This document shows, one piece after another, positions 11,262 through 23,401 of a stretch of 64,000 nucleotides of DNA. The first letter of the stretch is position 1, and every line of letters begins with the position of its first letter. Source of the DNA: Bubalus kerabau (lineage: Eukaryota; Chordata; Mammalia; Artiodactyla; Bovidae). The DNA lies in NCBI RefSeq assembly GCF_029407905.1, contig NC_073630.1:54771001-54835000 (forward strand). Direction: 5' to 3'. Made by a program: the position numbers and the translations under genes. A model generated the notes under the pieces. It was not told the DNA's origin, searched no databases, and worked only from the letters and a program-made list of their open reading frames with translations.

Positions 11262-11465
11262 GGGCTTCCCTGGTGGCTCAAATGGTAAAGAATCTGCTTA
11301 CAATACAGGAGACTGAGGTTCGACTCCTGGATTGGGAAGATTTCCTGGAGAAAGGAATGGCTACCATTCCAGTATACTTTCCTGGAGAATTCCATGGACC
11401 AAGGACCCTGACAGGCTGCAGTCGGTGGGGCTGCAGAGTCAGCTATGACTGCGTGACTAACAGTG
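11262..11465 (+). mobile_element. Bov-tA SINE
   Basis: Starts gggcttccctggtggctcaa with box-B-like ggttcgactcc, and ends gactgcgtgactaacag. Sits opposite in orientation to the SINE at 10915. Confidence 0.92.
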
Positions 11466-14352
11466 AGCGGTATAGATGAAAATCTTCAACTCATAGACCA
11501 CTTATGTCACTTATTAACAGCTGCCTTGGTAGACTTAAGTAAATCATGTGTCTGTTTTTTATCTCCCTTTTGGAACATATGCTTCTCATCATCACTCATT
11601 TTAGTATTTCTCACATTATCTAACACTACATCATGCTCTGAGTACAAACTCAATAAATGGCTGCAGAACTAAACTGAAAATCAACTAAACTGATATTTTC
11701 CATTGTCAAAAGCTGAATGGAGGGAAAGATATGCTCTTTTTCATATTTTGATATTTCATAAAAACAGATGAAATACCATTTAAAGTAGTTAGAATGATCA
11801 AAATTCAGACAATATGGATGAAGTAATAAGGAGGGAGATCCCTATTGGGAGTTTCAGAATATGTACAACTTTCAAAATGTAACCTACAAAATGTCTTAAA
11901 AATATATGTAGCATTTCAGGAGCATATCTCCATGAAGTCTTGTTTCAGGTTCTGTATGCTTGTATGAAATTGGTCTGCAAATATATGAAAAGGAATACAA
12001 AAGATATTGCAGTAAATATGCTCTTTCAAATAGATTTCTCTTTGTGATTAGAGATAGTAACACAGCACTGAAACATTGAGAATAAAAAAGGGGGCAAAGA
12101 TTTGAGTCAAAAGCTTTCAATGCCATTAACCCTTAGAAGATTTGCAGAATGAGAAATATGATAAATGACTGCTCTCCAGTTTTATCCACAGTTGACCTTT
12201 TTTATGTGATGCAAGAAAATTTGGAAGAAGCCGACTCCCAAAAAGTACAGCTTACTGTCAGCAAATTTGAATTTCATTTCCTGAAATGTCATTGGAATAA
12301 AGCATATCTTCATTGTTACAGGGTTTCTCATTGTAGCTGGACAAATGTGCTAGTGTATGACATTCAGCAAAAATAATCTTTCATGTTTCAGACCTGGCTT
12401 CAGAAAGCACTACATCCAACAATGGGAAAAGGGGAATTGTATCATCTCATCTGCCATGAGCAAACCCCCAGAATCTTGTTCCATGGGGGAATTTTGTCAT
12501 TGGCACTAACTACCATGGCCACAGAAAATTTAATAAAAAGCCTTTAGCCACAGCAAGAGGCTCTCAAGGTGAGGTGGTGCTCTAGTTTTATTACCTTAAC
12601 CGTGCCTGCATAATAAAACCATTACGGAGCCAGAGTAAATATTGTAAATCATACATTCTCACCTACAAAAGTTCATAATGAACTGAGTATAAATATCAGC
12701 AAAATATACAAATAACAAAACTACTCAAATGCATACTGCATGTTAATGAAGACTGAAGGCAATTCTTGACTTCTCTGGGGTGCAGCTTAAAATACGGTTG
12801 CCAGCTGGAGAAACCTAGTGACAGAAATTAAAGAGAGAAAACCGAAGGCTGGAAAAGAGTGAAATCTCATTGTAGTAACCCTGTCACTAACTTAGAGAAA
12901 ATTACATCAGTTATTTTTTGAATGTGGGATTTATCAAATTTCATTTTGTTATTGTATGTATTCACTTAAGAGTCACTGAAGTAGTTTGTTGCCAGTCCAA
13001 TAGCAGTTTCTATTAGTTTTTCTTTATAGAACCCTGAATTTTTTCAATAATCTACCTTCACTGGATTATGACATTGTTCTGTAAGGGATCAATTCTGATG
13101 AATCTAGTCTAATCAAGTAATTATATTTCTCTCGCCAGTGACTGGTTTATGAGTGAATATGGACTCAAACTTAGTCAGTTGCATGTGCATTTAGGGGCTC
13201 TGCTGGATGACTTGTATAAATATGATATGAAATGTTGAATACAGCAGGCTCATGGTCCACGTCAACCATTTTGATATCATGAATGGAACACATGTTTAGA
13301 TTAAGCTAACATATGAGGTTGGCATAAAGACAAATAGAAAGAATCTAGTCTATAATGTTAGTAACCTGCTTAATTAACTTAGCTTTGAGCTTCTTTTAAT
13401 GTGAGACAATAAATGCAATTAATATTTAAAGGAGTTAAGTTATGATTTTTCTATTACTTTTAGCTTAAATCAGTCTGATTGATCAATACAATCAGATTTT
13501 CAGAGGGAAATAACAATTTATAAAAAATGCTTATGTCAAAGACAATTAATGAAATATTATTAATGAAATCTGTGATAAACTATATCATAAAGTAAGTACA
13601 GAACAGTTACAACAAAGTCTATTTGGGTTACATGGTCAAAAAAATTTAGATTATATAGATACCACAGTATTTTCTATAGAAAGTTTGTTCATAGTATACA
13701 TTATTCATATTTTCAATAATTCTTAGTGGCTTTTCAATTTGTGGAAAATCAGGAAAGTGTTATAGAATTTTGGGAAGAAAATAAATACTAGAGTATTTTA
13801 AAATAGAATTTTGAGACAAATTTTTTTTTTCATTTTAGGACATATTATTATTGTCATTATTCCCTATATGTTAAATTTTAAATGGGTTAGATAAACATAT
13901 TATCTGGATTCCATAGGACTTTTACCCATATCATGATTTTATAGTAGAACACCATTTACTCTTGACTATGTTTTCAGAGCTATAAACTTGCACAGTTTTA
14001 ACAAGTTACCAACAGCTAATTATACCACAGTTATTTTGGCGTTCATATTTAGAAATCATGATAACAATAAACCCCTGCATGTATTGTCTCATTATGACAT
14101 TTCTCAGACTAATAACATGAAGTTGTCAGTTGAAGTCATAGCCTTTGTAACCAGGATATTACATAGGGCATGCCCTGAGATGGGTTTATTTTCTTTTAGC
14201 CTATAATTTTCTTAAATCATCTTTAGTTAAAATACTAAAAAACTGACATATATGCCAAAAAACAAAAACAACTTACTCTTCAGATGCAGTGTTTTATATC
14301 ATCAATTAAGAAGTTAATATTTAAAATTCTGATTAGATATTTTCCACTGATT
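11466..14352. other. Longest repeat-poor stretch in the window
   Basis: Nearly 2.9 kb without a recognisable transposon. The end of the 11490-11660 segment (caataaatggctg) is weakly L2-like. Frames of about 70-75 codons occur at 12149-12376 and 13988-14206 but show no domain, no repeated codon pattern and no clear splice context. I see no gene; it could hold conserved non-coding DNA. Confidence 0.5.
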
Positions 14353-14978
14353 GTTCAGTTCAGTTCAGTCACTCAGTCATGTCCGACTCTGCAACCCCAT
14401 GGATTGCAGCATGCCAGGCTTCCCTGTCCATCACCAACTCCAGGAGCTTGCTCAAACTCATGTCCATAGAACTGGTGATGCCACCCAACCATCTCATTCT
14501 CTGTTGTCCCCTTTTCCTCCTGCCTTTAATTTTTCCGAGCATCAGGGACTTTCCAAAGAGTCAGTTCTTCACATCAGGTGGACAAAGTATTGGAATTTCA
14601 GCTTAAGCATCAGTCAGTCCTTCCAATGAATATTCAGGGTTGATTTACTTTGGGTTGGATATTCAACACCACAGTTCAAAAGTGTCAATTCTTTGGCACT
14701 CAGCTTTTCTTTATAGTCCAACTCTCACATCCATACATGACTACTGGAAAAACCATAGCTTTTACTAGACGGACTTTTGTTGGCAAACTAATGTCTCTGC
14801 TTTTTAATATGCTGTCTAGGTTGGTCATAGTTTTTCTTCCAAAGAGTGAGCATCTTTTAATTTCATGGCTGCAGTCACCACCTGCAGTGATTTTGCAGCC
14901 CCCCCCCAAACAAAGCCTGTCACTGTTTCCCCATCTTTTTGCCATGAAGTGATGGGACCAGATGGCATGATTTTAGTT
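14353..14978 (-). mobile_element. BovB 3' fragment
   Basis: The 3' end with ACTGA-type tail lies at the left (gttcagttcagttcagtcactc), and the fragment runs into the RT text encoding the region after YADD. Internal deletions are visible, including around 14640-14670 and near 14905, where a C-run replaces normal BovB text. Only broken frame pieces remain. Confidence 0.9.
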
Positions 14979-16011
14979 ATGCCAAAAATGATACCTAGTC
15001 CACAGGTCTAAAATACTCTATTTTGCATTTATACAAAGAACATACCTAGTAGTCTTAATTTAATATTTCAACTTTTGGAAGCTTTATAAGGACAGACTAT
15101 TAAACAGGCCTTATTAACTCAATAATTAATTCTTATCATATTTGTATATCTATTTTATATCTTCAGCTATGTATCCAGCTGTATATCCCAGATATCATGC
15201 TAAGTGCTGTTAGACAAAACATAAAATTTCAAAGCATATGATAGAACCTATGGTTATAGGTGATAAACAAGGTAATAAAAAATTAAAAGCAAATCACTTT
15301 AAATAAGCCAATGCAATGTCTAATATCACACTTTCATTAACAGGGACTGGGAGTTAGAGGTTGTCTTTTGATAGGTTTTGAAGAGAAGGCCCAGATGTGG
15401 AAATGTTTATTTCTGGAACCCAAATGATATAAAGATGATCATACAGAAACAGAGGAATTGATGTAAGATATATGCTCAGCACATTCAAAGGCCTTGAAGC
15501 TGGAAATGGCTTGGTCCATCTGAACATAAAGGAGTTCAGTTTGGATGGATCCTAATTCTTATACTTTTTTAGACTCTCTCTCTCGTAACATAAATAAATG
15601 AAAGCCATACCCATTTGATTTTTCAATTTTTATAATAATTGTATGCTTGAAGTGTCAAGTTTAAATGAGAAGAGTAAGCCATGACTAGGACTGGGCCAAG
15701 AGCATTTAACTCTTCGCACCTTTAAGTTACAAATGCATAACCCCTTTTCTTTTTACTTTCTTTTATGTCTGCCTTTCCAAATGAGCTTCCATCCGTGTTT
15801 AAATTTATAACCTGAATTATGTTTTTCTCTATGAGGCTGGCCCAGGAAATTTTCCAATTGCAAGCCTTGAGGAAGCAAAAGTTTTGTATTATGGTCAATA
15901 TTTGAGCCCCAAAGAAATTGCAAACAAGATATTGCTTGTCACAGCCCTAAAAAATAGTATTTGATAATTTGATCCTTATTATTTCAAAGAGAATGCTAAA
16001 TGGACAGTTTT
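14979..16011. other. Sequence without a recognised feature
   Basis: The stretch at 15350-15560 (aaggccttgaagctggaaatgg and similar) resembles old mammalian repeats but cannot be assigned. Confidence 0.5.
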
Positions 16012-16150
16012 TGGAGTTAGAAGTGCCTGCATTTGAATTCTGCTTTAGTCCTTCAGTTGCTGGGTGACCTTGCACAAGTTATTAGATCTCTATCTGTGTT
16101 TTTTCATCTTTAATCATAATAATAGTTACTGTACAGAGGATGCAGAACTA
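16012..16150 (+). mobile_element. MIR SINE
   Basis: Core text matches MIR in order: tttggagttagaagtgcctg, tttgaattctgctttagtcc, gctgggtgaccttgcacaag, ttattagatctctatctgtg, then taataatagttactgtac. An ancient pan-mammalian tRNA-derived SINE. Confidence 0.85.
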
Positions 16151-16191
16151 AACTTTCAGTTTCATACTTATTATAGAACCAATATAGAATC

Positions 16192-16398
16192 TCCAGAATG
16201 GTGGCTCAGAAGGTAAAAAATCTGCCTGTAATGTAGAAGATCAGAGTTCTATCCCTGAGTTGGGAAGTTCTCCCAGAGAAGGGCATGGCTACCCACACTA
16301 ATACTCTTGCCTGGAGAATTCCATGGACAGAAGAGCCTGGTGAGCTATAGTCCATGGGATCACAAAGGGTCGGATACTACTGAGCGACTAGCACTCAC
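16192..16398 (+). mobile_element. Bov-tA SINE with target duplication
   Basis: Complete copy, tRNA head to gactagcac end. The flanking octamer atagaatc occurs at 16184-16191 and 16399-16406. Confidence 0.93.
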
Positions 16399-16406
16399 AT
16401 AGAATC

Positions 16407-17309
16407 AATGCCCAGCATATGGTAGCAATTGCTTATCTTGGCTATTTATCTATTTATTTTTTTCTAGACTATTCCATAATTCTCTCCAGATTTTTTTCCC
16501 TCATTGTTCCAGGAGATGCTCTATTTCACAATAGTCAGGACATTTTCATAACCCATGAAATGCTTTAAAAACATTCATTGCTTCTAATAAAATTATTGGA
16601 ATATTAAGCAAATTGTTGATTCTTTATAGGAATGATGAAAACAAGTAAGACAAGTGGCAAAAATATATGACAAGCATGCAAGTCAGAATTTTAATCCTAT
16701 TAACTGTTTAATAAATATTCCTTAAGTTCCTATTATGAAGCTAGAAACTAGATTATTGCATAAAATTATTATAAAAATATAATTATATTAGATAAAATCA
16801 TCAAAGTATTAATGGACTTTTTTTTAACATATGTAAAAGTGTTTACTCTTTGATTTAATCAATTACTATGAACTTGGTTAAGGTTACATTTTAAGGAGTG
16901 GAAAAAGTTAAGGAGTGGGAAAATCTTTCTCTTTTTCTCCCCCTCCCATCCCTGTTGGAGCTGAGCATTTGGCTGGTGGAGCTGTATGTGATTAGGAAAT
17001 TTGTTATATGGTAGGGAAGTTTTGAGTAAATATGTAAAATGACTGAAGATAAAGTCAGGTTTCTCATGGAAAGGAAGAGGAGTTACACAATCATGGGAGA
17101 CAAAAACAGAGGCAAAAATAAACCATGTATTCTTGAATTTGAATTGAAGATATCCAAAAGAATTCATGGTTTTAGACGGATCTATCAAGAGCTATACAGA
17201 TGTAAATATGTAGATATATGTGTGTGTGCGTGCAGAGGTATGCATTTAGGATATATATTTTCTTCCTCTGTCAACTTGAAGAATTTAGAAGCAATGAAAC
17301 CTCTGTAAA
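16407..17309. other. AT-rich sequence, no feature seen
   Basis: Includes a frame of 89 codons from 17039 that runs on into the L1 tail; composition looks random. Confidence 0.5.
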
Positions 17310-17517
17310 AATGTCCTAATGTATAGCATAAGGAACTATAGTCAATATCCTGTAATAACATAATGGAAAAGGATATGAAAAGAATATATATATATGTATG
17401 TAATATATAGATGTATGTAATAAATATATATGTGTGTGTAACTGAGTCACTATCCTGTACACCAGAAATTAACATAACATTATATATCAACCAAATGCCA
17501 ATTAAAAAAAAAAAAGT
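17310..17517 (+). mobile_element. Old L1 3' end
   Basis: Typical L1 3' UTR order: gcataaggaactatagtcaatatcc, aacataatggaaaaggatatg, a TA/TG microsatellite at 17385-17440, gagtcactatcctgtacacc, attaacataacattatatatc, and an A-tail at 17504-17515. Confidence 0.85.
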
Positions 17518-17575
17518 AAGCCCTCTATAGCAATGATCACTGTTAGCATCTAGCTCTCTTATTTTTAAATGATAT

Positions 17576-17792
17576 TCTCCCATTTGGCACAGTGATAAAG
17601 AATCTGCCTGCTAATACAGGAGACACAAGAGATGCAAGTCTGATCCCTGCAGTAGGAAATGGTAACATGATCTAGTATTCTTGCCTGGAAAGTTCCATAG
17701 GCAGAGAAACCTGGTGCACTACACTCCATGGGGTTGGACATGAATGAGCTGGACATGAATTGGGCATGAATGAGCAAAAACACACTCTACTA
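17576..17792 (+). mobile_element. Bov-tA SINE, diverged
   Basis: Degenerate head and body; near the 3' end a short unit (ggacatgaatgagct / ggacatgaattg / ggcatgaatgagc) is repeated at 17738-17775. Confidence 0.85.
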
Positions 17793-17949
17793 AAATAAAC
17801 CAAGACTCTTTGGAGAACCAGCTGTACCAGAACTAGAGAGGGAGAGTAGCAGAAGCTAAGGAATTGCTCTCACAAAAATTACATTGAAAAGACATAAAAA
17901 TGAGCTTGAGGAGAATGCTGCTGGCCAAATTTGAGACCCTTTAAGCATC

Positions 17950-18124
17950 TGAGCGACTTCACTTTCACTTTTCATTTTCACGCATTGGAGAAGGAAATGG
18001 CAACTCACTCCAGTGTTCTTGCCTGGAGAATCCCAGGGATGGGGGAGCCTGGTGGGCTGCCGTCTATGGGGTCGCACAGAGTCGGACACGACTGAAGCGA
18101 CTTAGCAGCAGCAGCAGCAGCAGC
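17950..18124 (+). mobile_element. Bov-A2 SINE, 5'-truncated, with target duplication
   Basis: Begins in the linker between monomers (gagcgacttcactttcac) and contains the complete second monomer. It ends in a pure AGC tail at 18103-18124. The heptamer aagcatc flanks it at 17943-17949 and 18125-18131. Confidence 0.92.
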
Positions 18125-18138
18125 AAGCATCAAAATAA

Positions 18139-18245
18139 AGGGTTCATGATGGGGAACACATGTATACCTGTGGTGGATTCATTTTGATATTTGGCAAAAC
18201 TAATACAATATTGTAAAGTTTAAAAATAAAATAAAATAAAAAAAG
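18139..18245 (+). mobile_element. Bovine-type L1, extreme 3' end
   Basis: The last 100 bases of a bovine L1: gatggggaacacatgtatacc, ggattcattttgatatttgg, caaaactaatacaatattg, then an A-rich tail. Same 3' UTR class as 37202-37320 and related to the end of the large L1 at 57339. Severely 5'-truncated. Confidence 0.88.
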
Positions 18246-19061
18246 TACTGATTTTCTAATGAGAAAAGTAGTTTGTAACTAATAATTATGAAAACTATTA
18301 AGGATGTGAAAATGTACATAGTATAACAATAAATGGAAAAATAGTGAAAAATCCCTTCATAAAATTTGATCACAAAAAAAAAGTAAAATAGTAACAAAAG
18401 ATAACTCTCTGAATAAAATAAGAATCTCTAAAGTCACACCAATATATATTTAAAATGGAGTAAATATATAAACAAATGTTTAAAAGGAGAAGGGAAAGCT
18501 ATCCTTAATGGTGGAAAACCAATGAATAAATACAACTTATGGCAAAATTAGGGAATTGCTATTTGGAAATGATCACAGCAATAATTGCTTCAGGAAAGTA
18601 AAAGCAAGGGAGTAAAATTTTTATGAAGAAAAATATGTTTTTTCCTCACAACATAGTTATCAATTACTTATTAGTTATTAAGTACAAAATAATTATTAAC
18701 TTTATAGTGGAGAAACTTTATAGATACTATCTGCCTCTGGAGAGAAAAGTTAATATCATCAAGTACAGGACAAATTAGTGTCATGTGTCTATGTGATACA
18801 CTGAAAAGAACTCAGTAGCACCTCAGTGATTTTCCTGATCAAAGGCATGATCTGAACATAACTCTGAGGAAACATCACTTCCACCTGAATTGAGGGACAT
18901 TGTACAAAGTGGTTGACCTGTACATTTTTAAAATGTGAAGATAACAAATGAGAAGGAAAGAGTGGAAAAAATTGAATAAAACTAAAGAGATATCTCATCC
19001 AGGTGCAACATGTGATGTTGAATTAGCACTTGGACCTAAGGGTAAAAAACAGATAAGTATG
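18246..19061. other. AT-rich sequence, no feature seen
   Basis: Very A/T-rich between 18250 and 18720; no family identified. Confidence 0.55.
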
Positions 19062-19072
19062 AATAAGCTCTG

Positions 19073-19334
19073 GAGAAGGCAATGGCACCCCACTCCAGTA
19101 CTCTTGCCTGGAAAATCCCATGGATGGAGTAGCCTGGTAGGCTGTAGTCCATGGGGTCGCTAAAACAACTGAGCGACTTCACTTTCACTTTCCTGCATTG
19201 GACAAGGAAATGGCAACCCACTCCAGTGTTCTTGCCTGGAGAGTCCCAGGGACAGGGGAGCCTGGTGGGCTGCCGTCTATGGGGTCGCACAGAGTCGGAT
19301 ATGACTGAAGCGAATTAGCAGCAGCAGCAGCATA
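19073..19334 (+). mobile_element. Bov-A2 SINE with target duplication
   Basis: Complete dimer with linker (cttcactttcactttcctgc) and AGC tail. The 11-mer aataagctctg is found exactly at 19062-19072 and 19335-19345, proving a single insertion. Confidence 0.96.
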
Positions 19335-19516
19335 AATAAGCTCTGAATTTGATTGTTAATATATCTTTGTAAATTTCCTGATTTTATTCTTCCATTGTTA
19401 ATCAGGAAGGTGTCATTTTATGGAATAATCATTCAGTTATGAAGGGATAATGGAGAATCATTTTAGCAAGTGACCCTCAAATGGTTCAGGAAAACATTAG
19501 GTATAATTACAGATAA

Positions 19517-19736
19517 GAGGCTTTCCAGGTGGCACTAATCGTAAAGAACCTGCCTGCCAAAGCAGGAGACATTAAAGGTGTGGGTTTGATCCCTGGGTCA
19601 GGAAGAACCCTGGAGGAGTGCATGGCAACCCATTCCAGTGTGTTCCTGGAGAATCCTATGGACAGGGGAGCCTGGCAGGCTACGGTCCATGGGTCACAAA
19701 GAGTCAGACACGACTGAAGCAACCTAGCACATATGC
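19517..19736 (+). mobile_element. Bov-tA SINE
   Basis: Head gaggctttccaggtggcact, body gagaatcctatggacagggg, end gactgaagcaacctagcac. Confidence 0.92.
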
Positions 19737-19841
19737 ACCTAAATATAGATGGGAAAATGATAAGATAAAATGTGATAAACTCTTACAATTGAGAAATCAG
19801 ATTAAATGATATGTAAAAATTCTTTTTCCTATTCTAATGCT

Positions 19842-20648
19842 TTTTTTTTTTAATAGAGTTTATTTTCTGGATCAGTTTTAGGTTCACAGCAAAACCGGGC
19901 AGAAAGTATAGAGAATTTCCATATACTTCCTGCCACACAGGGGGCAGAACCTTCAATATCAACGTCACTCATCAGAGGGGTGAATTTTTTACAATGATGA
20001 ATCTATATAGACATATTGGTATCATTCAAAATCCAGATTTTATGCTAAATTTACTTTATGTTACATTTGATTTTGGTGTTGTTTTCCATGAGTTTTGACC
20101 AATGCATGACATGTATTTGACATGACTGAGTGACTAACACACACATAGACACATGACATGTATCTATCATAATACTCTCATAAAGAATAGATTCATTGAT
20201 CTAAAATTTTTCTCTTCTTCTCTATATATGCCATCATTCCTCCAAGTTTCTGGCAATCATTTTTGCTGTCTTCACAATTTGTTTTTTTTTTTTCCCCACA
20301 ATGTCATATAATTGGAATCATATAGTTTGTAGCCTGTTCAAATTTACACTTAGTCATATGCATTTAAGGTTCCTCCATGCTTTTTTCATGGCTTGATAGC
20401 TCATTTCCTTTTAGAATAATACTCTATTGTCTGAATATGCCATAACTTGCTCATCATTCACTTATTGAAAAACATCTTGATTTCCTCCAAGATTTGGTGA
20501 CTTGAATAAAGCCACTATGAACATTTGTATGCTGTTTTTGTACAAACAAAATTTCAAATCCTGAGGTAAATATCAAAGATCTTGATATGATAAGAGTATG
20601 TTTAGTTTTATAAAAAACTGGCAAACTGTCTCCAAAGTGGCTGTTTCT
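19842..20648 (-). mobile_element. Old L1 3' UTR/ORF2 end, inverted
   Basis: Reverse complement of an old mammalian L1 3' end: gttttaggttcacagcaaaacc, tcaacgtcactcatcagagg, atgtcatataattggaatcat, taaggttcctccatgc, ttcatggcttgatagctcat, actctattgtctgaatatgcc, aataaagccactatgaacat. About 800 bp, eroded. A 35-bp SINE stub sits inside. Confidence 0.88.
20117..20151 (+). mobile_element. 35-bp 3' stub of a Bov-tA SINE with target duplication
   Basis: Only the last bases of a Bov-tA (acatgactgagtgactaaca plus a CA-rich tail) are present. The 12-mer catgacatgtat flanks it at 20105-20116 and 20152-20163, and the surrounding L1 text reads through if one copy is removed. Confidence 0.85.
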
Positions 20649-21145
20649 TATGACCTTTTAATAAATTTTATTTTATTTCTAAATAAAAAGTTAAAACCCC
20701 AAACAAAAGGAGGTAAGTAGGCAAATAAGTTATTGAAATGTGATCAGTGTCGTGAGGTAAACACACAAAAGACCACATGACACTGAGTATCTACTACAGA
20801 GGGATGTTAAATAAAACAGGAAGAAGTAGCAATGATGCTGAGTTCTGAGATATGAGGAGTTTAGTCTTGCAAAGGGTGGAGGAGTCACAGAGAGAGAGCC
20901 TAGTGTATGCCAAGAACCCGGGGCAGGAGAGAGTTTAGCATATTAGCGAAAGTGGAACAAGATTTAGTGTAGCCAGAACCTGAACAAACCTGAAATTGGA
21001 GAAAAAAGGGAAAGTAATGAATCAAGCACAATTAATGGAGATATCTAGCAAATAGTGCAGTAGACAGAGCCTGGAACTTCCTTCAGTGCCACCTTTGTTT
21101 GGCTTCTCCCTAATCCCCAGCTTACTTCTTTCATTGTTGTTATTG
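20649..21145. other. Sequence without a recognised feature
   Basis: The segment 20880-21000 resembles unassigned old repeats; nothing coding is seen. Confidence 0.5.
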
Positions 21146-21326
21146 TTGTTCAGTCACTAACTCGTGTCTGAACTATAGTCCCGCATGCTCCTCTGTTCAA
21201 GGGCTTTCCTAGGCAAAAATACTGGAGTGGGTTGCCATTTCTTTCTCCAGGGAATCTTCCCGACCCAGGGATCAAACCTGGGCTTCCTGAATCATAGGCA
21301 GGTTCTTTACCACTAAGCCACTTTTT
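21146..21326 (-). mobile_element. Bov-tA SINE
   Basis: Reverse complement with gttgttcagtcactaactcgtg at the left and ggttctttaccactaagccac at the right. Preceded by a short TTG/TTA repeat. Confidence 0.9.
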
Positions 21327-21574
21327 CTTCTAAATATCTCCCTAATAAACCATTTACACATGAATCCTTGGCTCAAAGTAAGATTTTGGAAGACTAACAA
21401 GTCAAACTCCAAGCCCTCTGCCTAAAAATATATAGAAAACAGTGATGCAATGTTGTTTTTGAGGTATCATTATTAAGTGCCAGAAAACATTACATGATGA
21501 ATAAATCATAGACTTCTTAATGTGAAGTCCATTGTAAGCTGGCTAAAAGACACAGTCGTACAGTTTTACAACTG

Positions 21575-21665
21575 AGAGATGCACCTTTGAAATCATGTAA
21601 CGCAAGCTTTTCATTTTACCAATAAACTGAGGCTTAAGCAATGTGGGAATTCCTATCAAGAGCTT
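21575..21665 (-). mobile_element. Probable MIR fragment
   Basis: The pattern 'tttgaaatcatgtaacgcaagc / cattttaccaataaactgaggct' matches the common reverse-strand MIR block. Short and diverged. Confidence 0.5.
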
Positions 21666-21729
21666 GTCAGAAAGGTCACATTTTATGACCCTCTAATCCC
21701 TTTTTTACAGAATATAGCCTAAGCAAGTA

Positions 21730-22122
21730 GTCATAAACTCAATGATTTATGTATAGAGATTTCCATCTGACTATTATATATAATAGTAAAAAAATTGGAA
21801 GCCATCTAAATGTTCAAAATATAAGAAAAGATAAATACATTACAGAATATGTGTTGGCATATTTATTCATATAATAAAAATGGGACTCTAAAAGAATATT
21901 TGAGAGATGTGAAAAGGCTCACAAGTTTAAGTGGAAGGAAAGGGTATAAACAGGCATGTTCATTAGAAGGAAAGAATGGAAGAAATATATCAAAATATTA
22001 ATAGCAGTTATCTCTGGGTAAGTGATTTATATTTTCTTTTTATACCATTATTCATTTTCAAAATTTGCCAGAATAAGCATATATTACTTTTATCAGCATT
22101 TATTTAAAAAAAAAAACAGGAA
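21730..22122 (+). mobile_element. Old L1 3' end
   Basis: Matches the old L1 3' terminal pattern: ttggaagccatctaaatgttc, aagataaatacattacagaat, aagggtataaacaggcatg, ttatctctgggtaagtga, ccattattcattttcaaaat, agcatatattacttttatc, ending in an A-tail at 22106-22118. Confidence 0.8.
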
Positions 22123-22299
22123 TATAAATTTAGTCTTACAGAATTGAAATGACATGTTCCAAGGTCGGACATATCACTGCAGGGCTGAAGATCCTTAAGA
22201 ATCTTGATTCTTAGTCTTGGTCTCTCTGAAAATATATTATCATCATTATTTTTTTAATGCATAAGAGAAGTTCTAAAGTGAATTTTTTGGTTCACTGAT

Positions 22300-22559
22300 G
22301 GCACCCCACTCCAGTACTCTTGCCTGGAAAATCCCATGGATGGAGGAGCCTGGAAGGCTGCAGTCCATGGGGTCGCTGAGGGTCAGACACGACTGAGCAA
22401 CTTCACTTTCACTTTTCACTTTCATGCATTGAAGAAGGAAATGGCAACCCACTCCAGTGTTCTTGCCTGGAGAATCCCAGGGACGGGGGAGCCTGGTGGG
22501 CTGCCGTCTATGGGGTCGCACAGATTTGGACACGACTGAAGTGACTTAGCAGTAGCAGA
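22300..22559 (+). mobile_element. Bov-A2 SINE
   Basis: Both monomers present with linker (cacttttcactttcatgc). The AGC tail has decayed to agcagtagcag. Confidence 0.94.
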
Positions 22560-22635
22560 TGTCTACTAACTTCGTTTTGGAAAAGGAATAGTTCTTTTCT
22601 CTGCTAAATCATAGTTTCAAGAGCCTATGTTACTT

Positions 22636-23045
22636 CAGTTCAGTTCAGTTCAGTTCAGTCGCTCAGTCATGTCCGACTCTTTGCGACCCCATGAATCGCA
22701 GCATGCCAGGCCTCCCTGTCCATCACCAACTCTCGGAGTTCACTCAAACTCACGTCCATCCAGTTGGTGATGCCATCCAGCCATCTCATCCTCTGTCATC
22801 CACTACTCCTCCTGCCCCCAATCCCTCCCAGCATCAGGGTCTTTTCCAATGAGTCAACTCTTCGCATGATGTGGCCAAAGTATTGGAGTTTCAGCTTTAG
22901 CATCATTCCTTCCAAAGAACACCCAGGGCTGATCTCCTTTAGAATGGACTGGTTGGATCTCCTTGCAGTCCAAGGGACTCTCAGGAGTCTTCTCCAACAC
23001 CACAGTTCAAAAGCATCAATTCTTTTGCGGTCAGCTTTCTTCATA
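22636..23045 (-). mobile_element. BovB 3' end with target duplication
   Basis: About 410 bp of BovB 3' sequence with four ACTGA tail units (22636-22660). The heptamer gttactt is at 22629-22635 and 23046-23052. Encodes only the terminal part of the RT open frame (RRLLRVPWTARRSNQSILKE). Confidence 0.93.
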
Positions 23046-23150
23046 GTTACTTAAGTAAGTATATACCCATTGCTCCGTAGAGATGGACAAGGAGGAAGAC
23101 TGTTATTGTCTCTGACAAAGTGTTTTTCAGAGATATTCTCTGAGAAGGAG

Positions 23151-23369
23151 GTGAAAGTGAAAGTGAAGTTGCTCAGTCCTGTTAGACTCTTCGGGACCCC
23201 ATGGACTGCAGTCTACCAGGCTCCTCTGTCCATGGGGTTCTCCAGGCAAGGATACTGGAGTGGGTTGCCATGTCCTTCTCCAGGGGATCTTCCCAACCCA
23301 GGGATCGAACCCAGGTCTCCCACATTGCAGGCAGATTCTTTACCATCTGAGCTACCAGGGAAGCCCTGG
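23151..23369 (-). mobile_element. Bov-tA SINE with target duplication
   Basis: Complete, well preserved copy. The decamer tgagaaggag flanks it at 23141-23150 and 23370-23379. Confidence 0.95.
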
Positions 23370-23401
23370 TGAGAAGGAGATAGATATGTTAAAACATAGG
23401 T

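Noticed and set aside
12149..12376. 75-codon frame as a candidate exon
   Set aside because: No splice signals in good position and no recognised motif; consistent with chance.
17185..17583. 132-codon minus-strand frame rich in I, Y and T
   Set aside because: It is the antisense of an L1 3' end with a TA/TG microsatellite.
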